64,000 bases of DNA from Chrysomallon squamiferum. Lineage: Eukaryota > Mollusca > Gastropoda > Neomphalida > Peltospiridae. Shown in pieces: positions 49,619 to 64,000 of this stretch; position 1 is the stretch's first letter; each line of letters starts with the position of its first letter. The position numbers and the translations under genes were made by a program. The stretch spans positions 435,001-499,000 of the forward strand of contig CM022674.1 in assembly GCA_012295275.1 (NCBI GenBank). Reading direction: 5' to 3'. The notes beneath the pieces are model-generated. The model ran no database searches. It had not been told where the DNA came from and saw only the letters and a program-made list of their open reading frames with translations.

Positions 49619-49814
49619 TCTGAAACACCGGTAAAGCGACTCCTAGCTTAGTGACGTAGTAGTGTACAGGACTAATTCAAGGGAAGTTACTCTCGGGAAT
49701 TTCCTTTAATAAGAAAAGATAATTTTGTCCCTTGAATACATACCTACCTACATGCATGCATACATGCATACATGCACATACCAGTAAAACACACACATAC
49801 AGACATACACTTCA

Positions 49815-50060
49815 GTTACTGTCTCGGTGGCCGAATGGTAACATCATCCGTCTTCCGACTGCGGGCGAATGGGTGTCATACGTTCGAGTCTCGTCAGCGC
49901 CATCTGGCGAATTTTGTGAGGTCGTGATTGAATTTTGTCCTCCTTTCGCCAGTGCATTTGTGAATATTGTCTGTGTGCAGAGTCTATTCAGACGTACACA
50001 AGACAGAGAATATTCTTCACATCCTTAAATACATACATACATTATATACTTACACACACA
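49815..50060 (+). mobile_element. Probable tRNA-derived SINE
   Basis: A-box-like TGGCCGAATGG (49828-49838) and B-box GTTCGAGTC (49882-49890) have the spacing of a tRNA-type RNA polymerase III promoter. The T-arm and acceptor stems do not pair well, so it is not a working tRNA. About 130 bp of unrelated body follows, then an ACAT/CA microsatellite tail from about 50029. Head, body and simple-repeat tail are the standard SINE layout. Family not identified. Confidence 0.5.
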
Positions 50061-50377
50061 CATTCACATACACATACATACACATATAAATACTTATTAT
50101 ATATGTATTATTACACAATGAAAAAAAAACTTTTGACTGTTATTATTATTATTATCTTGGATTTATATAAGGTACGTCCAAAAGTATGTCTTTTTGTGTG
50201 CGTTATAAATTACCATTATGCGCCTGTGTGACTGCCTATTTATTTACTGAAGGAAGTGTGTGTACTTGGACTGGTAATAAATGTGTAAACACACAATACC
50301 GCTGTGCTTTTTGAAACTGGAGATAAAATATTTACAACAGAAAACAAAATAACTCAAAAGGATAACTTTTATTTCCC

Positions 50378-50383
50378 TTTAAA
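50378..50383 (-). terminator. Candidate alkaline phosphatase poly(A) signal
   Basis: AATAAA on the minus strand, about 97 bases past the stop codon. It is the first canonical hexamer on that side. Confidence 0.5.
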
Positions 50384-50395
50384 ACAGCGCGATTT

Positions 50396-50396
<1 letters not shown>

Positions 50397-50454
<58 letters not shown>
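50397..50454. repeat. (GA)n array in phosphatase 3' UTR
   Basis: About 29 GA units (CU in the transcript), lying between the stop codon and the candidate poly(A) signal. Confidence 0.96.
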
Positions 50455-50457
<3 letters not shown>

Positions 50458-50479
50458 AAACAAGAATATAAAAATAAAT

Positions 50480-60626
<10,147 letters not shown>

Positions 60627-60735
60627 TGTTGTATTCTCAGCATTCACGTTTAACTTACTGCGGATGTAGCATTTAGATCAGCGTGTTTGACAGATTGTAT
60701 GACTGGCAGCTAAATACTCTTCAAATAGCGGGGTA

Positions 60736-60744
60736 ATTTTTATA
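60736..60744 (-). promoter_or_regulatory. TATA box of alkaline phosphatase gene
   Basis: TATAAAAAT on the minus strand, about 110 bp upstream of the start codon. A transcription start near 60700-60715 is expected. A CCAAT pentamer lies on the plus strand at 60753-60757. Confidence 0.6.
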
Positions 60745-60825
60745 GTGACTGTCGCCAATAAAAGGTACCATACATTGCCAACGATATAATCATTATAGGG
60801 TTTTATTGAAGACGTTATGCGATGT

Positions 60826-60831
60826 GTGTGG

Positions 60832-60929
<98 letters not shown>

Positions 60930-60951
60930 GGAGAGAGGGAGAGAGAGAGAG
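60826..60951. repeat. (GT)n then (GA)n array
   Basis: GT units (60826-60863) pass directly into GA units (60864-60926) and a GGGA tail, about 80 bp beyond the phosphatase TATA box. Confidence 0.96.
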
Positions 60952-60959
60952 GCACTTGA

Positions 60960-62185
60960 AAAGTTAAAGATTTACTGTTTAAACGAATGGGAAAATAAAT
61001 CTAAATTAATAATATATAAAAAGAAATATATATATATATTTATATATTTATTTTGTTTTGCATTGTTTTTTGTTTTTATTTGTTTCATTTTTCCCCCTTC
61101 TTTTTATTTTAAAGTTTGATATATCAGATCAAAGTAGCACAACTCAATCTAATGAAGACCTGACCAGGTTTTCAAAAGCACATAAACCAGTTTTAATCGA
61201 TAGTAACGCCTTATGGTACCTTTTCATACTGCCAGTCCTTTTTTTTTTTCTTTAATAATTGACGTCACTTTGATGAGCCAATCACAACATACTTACTATC
61301 GAGAGACGTGTGGCAGACGTAGACGATCACGGGAAGGGAAAATACGACAATGATCTGTCAAACATGTCATTTTTACAGTAAGTTGATTAATCTGACAAAC
61401 ATATTGGTAATTTTTCTTCTTTTTTTTTGTTCTTGTTAGCATGTCTCATGCAGTCATATTTTTCGCAGTCAACTTTTACGTTTTCATTTATTTGTTTTGT
61501 TATTCAGTTGAAGTACTGACAAACACTGTACATAATAGTAATTATTATTTATAGAACAACAACAACAACATTATTATTATTATTAAAGTCGTTGTTATAA
61601 TATAGTCAAATTTTCTCGGGATTTTCTAGGATTTGTTCTTTTAACATTTGTAAAAAAATGACTAAAAAGGTTACATAGTTTAGCTTGTCAAATTACCTTT
61701 TTTTTTTTTTTTTTTTTTTTCTTTTTTTGTTCTTGTTTTTTGTTATTATTATTATTAATTTTTTTAAGTCGTCCACGACGCACCTAGAATTGGCTTAAAT
61801 AAAATATATATCTTAAGATATTAATTCAAATAATTTACAATATTTCTATACTTTTTTTTATTTCTTATTCATTTATTTCGATGATTTATTTATTTATTTC
61901 TGAATTATAATTAATATATTCGTTTTACTTTATAAATTTGTGATACCCTACTGAATACACTGTTCATTAGTTAACAAAATCCACGGAATTTTTTTGTTTT
62001 AATCTTTGGAAACATAATTCTAAGAAACATATCAAATATTCTCTTGCATGAATATAACAAAATATCTATCAGTTAAAAGCAGACTAGAATTTAGTGGCAG
62101 TTGGTTTTTCTTTTTAACTTCTTCAAATAGGATTTCCAAACTAAGATCTCTCAGACTAATGCTTCAAAATCATTATTGGAAGATA
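60960..62185. other. AT-rich right-flank sequence, no gene seen
   Basis: Short TATA and poly-T runs (61698-61730 and others) and TGACGTCA at 61260-61267. No coding similarity. Confidence 0.65.
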
Positions 62186-62191
62186 AAATAG

Positions 62192-62221
62192 GGGGGCAGT
62201 TGTCCAAGGGGCAATTGTCCT
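62192..62221. repeat. 15-bp tandem pair GGGGCARTTGTCC
   Basis: GGGGCAGTTGTCCAA followed at once by GGGGCAATTGTCCTA: two copies of a 15-bp unit in an AT-rich background. Confidence 0.8.
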
Positions 62222-63462
62222 AGAATCCTAATGCTTATCTAACAGTTTAAAGATATTTCATGCAACATAAATATTAATGAGTCCATAATACTTTTTTCTT
62301 TTTCTTAATTAACATTTTGAACGATTGTAAGATTGAATGAATGAATGTGTAATAACGTAACTCATTTTAAATTGCTTCTGTCTTTCATCAACAGCAAGAC
62401 ATTTTTTTTGTACTCATTCATGCTGACATTAAAATACAAAGGCTGTTATAGCCTTTGGAAAATGCCAGTTATAAAACTTCCACAGCATAAAAATTATGCA
62501 TCTCCTCAATATCATGATATCTGTATATGAAACACTTAATTAATGATGATGATGATGATACAGACACTAAATAAAAGAAATAAGCAAGAACACAAGACAT
62601 TTTCAACAAATTTACTAACAGAAACAAATTAATAATTAAAAACATTTCATCATTATAATGATATATATATAGATATATATCTTGTTCTTTTGTTCTTTAC
62701 AATGACATTAGAAAGATTGTTCCAAACATTCAGATTATATTTAATTTTGTAATACATAATACTACTGTCTTAAACAGTTAATTTTTTTTTTATTTGATCC
62801 TTAAGAAGAAAGCTTGCTGGGTAAGGTAAAATTAAAAAAAGAAAACTAACATTAGTTGTTGTTTTAGTTTTTAAAATCATTTATATCAGTATATAAAATT
62901 AGGAAAATAATATTAAATATATTTTTATATTTATTATTTTATTTTTTATTTTTTTATTGAGGGTTTTTTTTTTTTAGTTTGTTTTTTTTCCTTTTTTGGT
63001 TCTGGACCAAATTTTTATTATTTTTCTTCTTCATCCCCCCCCCTTGTTATGGATTTTTGAAAAGAAACATTTTTTTTTTCCAGAAAATATATAATTGGTT
63101 TTTTGTTTTTGTTTGTTTTTATTTCATTTAAAGATCTTTTATTATTTATCCATCATAATTTAATAAATAAAATAAATTAATAAATTAATAATAGTTGGTT
63201 TATATATAAAATGCATGACTATTAAATGGATGGACTGGACAATAAAAATGTAAATAAATAAAATTATTGTAATAAATAAATAAATAAATGAATTCAAATG
63301 AAATCAAAAGAGATTCTTCACAGAGTAGAAAAAAAAGAAAACTAAAAGAAAAAAAAAAAAAGAAAATTAAATAAGACCTATATCCTTTTTCTTCTCCATA
63401 TATAATTATAATAAAATATTTATCGGCTATAAAATGAATCCAAAAGGAGATTTCATTCACAA

Positions 63463-63503
<41 letters not shown>

Positions 63504-64000
63504 AAAATTATACTTTCATGCTGAAGTATTAATGTGAAAATTTATAAAGACTTTTTTATTGTCTAAATAGACATGACCTCTGTTAAAACTGCAGACGCCT
63601 CATATTTTTAATAATAATAATAATAATATTTTTGTAATACATATCAGGGCAGAGGATCATTATGCAAAACATTATTTTGATTTGTTTTTAGTTAAAACAA
63701 TAATAACAAATATCAGATAAAAACATTGAAAACAAAATCTGGTAAATTCTTTCTTAACATGTTTCCTCCTTTTTTATTTCTTTTAAATATCTTAACATGA
63801 AGATAAATAATATATGGATACTTATTCACCACATCCCAGTTAATTCATATCAGTTTTATAAGTTTTTCTACTTTAAAACAGAAAGAATTCAAAAATAAAT
63901 AAATAAATAAGTATATAAATAAAAAACAAAGATGAGAGATAATTCTGTTGAAACAAAAATTACTTATCTGTGTATTTTTGTGATTGTCTGATTTTGATTA
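62222..64000. other. AT-rich right edge, no gene seen
   Basis: Only short AAT, AAAT, GAT and poly-T runs, for example (AAT)n at 63467-63492. Open frames are AT-rich and without domain similarity. Confidence 0.65.

Overview
The window is eukaryotic nuclear DNA from an animal, most likely a lophotrochozoan and probably a gastropod mollusc. The evidence is two spliced genes of metazoan families with GT-AG introns, AT-rich spacers and a very high load of microsatellites (CT/GA, CA/GT, AAT, AGT, AAAT, CATA, GACA). The species is an inference and cannot be settled from this sequence alone. No bacterial, phage, CRISPR or operon-like structure is present.

Left block (about 9-16.4 kb, plus strand): a complete four-exon HES (Hairy/Enhancer-of-split type) repressor gene, 10705-15284, predicted 438 residues. 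It has a proline-containing bHLH domain, an Orange domain and a C-terminal WRPW tetrapeptide. Its promoter is a CpG-rich island with two exact Notch-effector (CSL/Su(H)) sites, CAGGTG E-boxes and CACGCG class C sites, which fits Notch activation and HES self-repression. The presumed 3' UTR carries two K-box cores.

Right block (about 50.3-60.75 kb, minus strand): a complete ten-exon tissue-nonspecific-type alkaline phosphatase gene, start codon at 60626 and stop at 50480, predicted 538 residues. It has a signal peptide, all expected metal ligands, the catalytic serine and a hydrophobic GPI-type tail. The splice phases of all ten exons fit. A TATA box lies about 110 bp upstream of the start codon.

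The most unusual structure is inside the phosphatase gene. The 3' part of exon 6, its 5' splice site and the first 39 bp of the next intron are repeated in tandem as an 88-bp unit (about 53.4-54.18 kb, eight full copies plus the genuine exon end). This gives a row of duplicate splice donors with possible acceptors.

Between the genes (16.4-50.3 kb) I recognise no protein-coding gene. This stretch consists of microsatellites, some minisatellites, one pair of inverted dispersed repeats (38.03-38.20 and 48.28-48.43 kb), a probable tRNA-derived SINE (49.8 kb) and a series of non-repetitive, GC-richer islands. Several islands hold CACGTG/CACGCG/CACGAG, TCF, homeodomain or CSL-like motifs and could be regulatory. 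The palindrome TGACGTCA occurs at least 20 times across the window. The left 9 kb and the right 3 kb show only simple repeats and AT-rich sequence.
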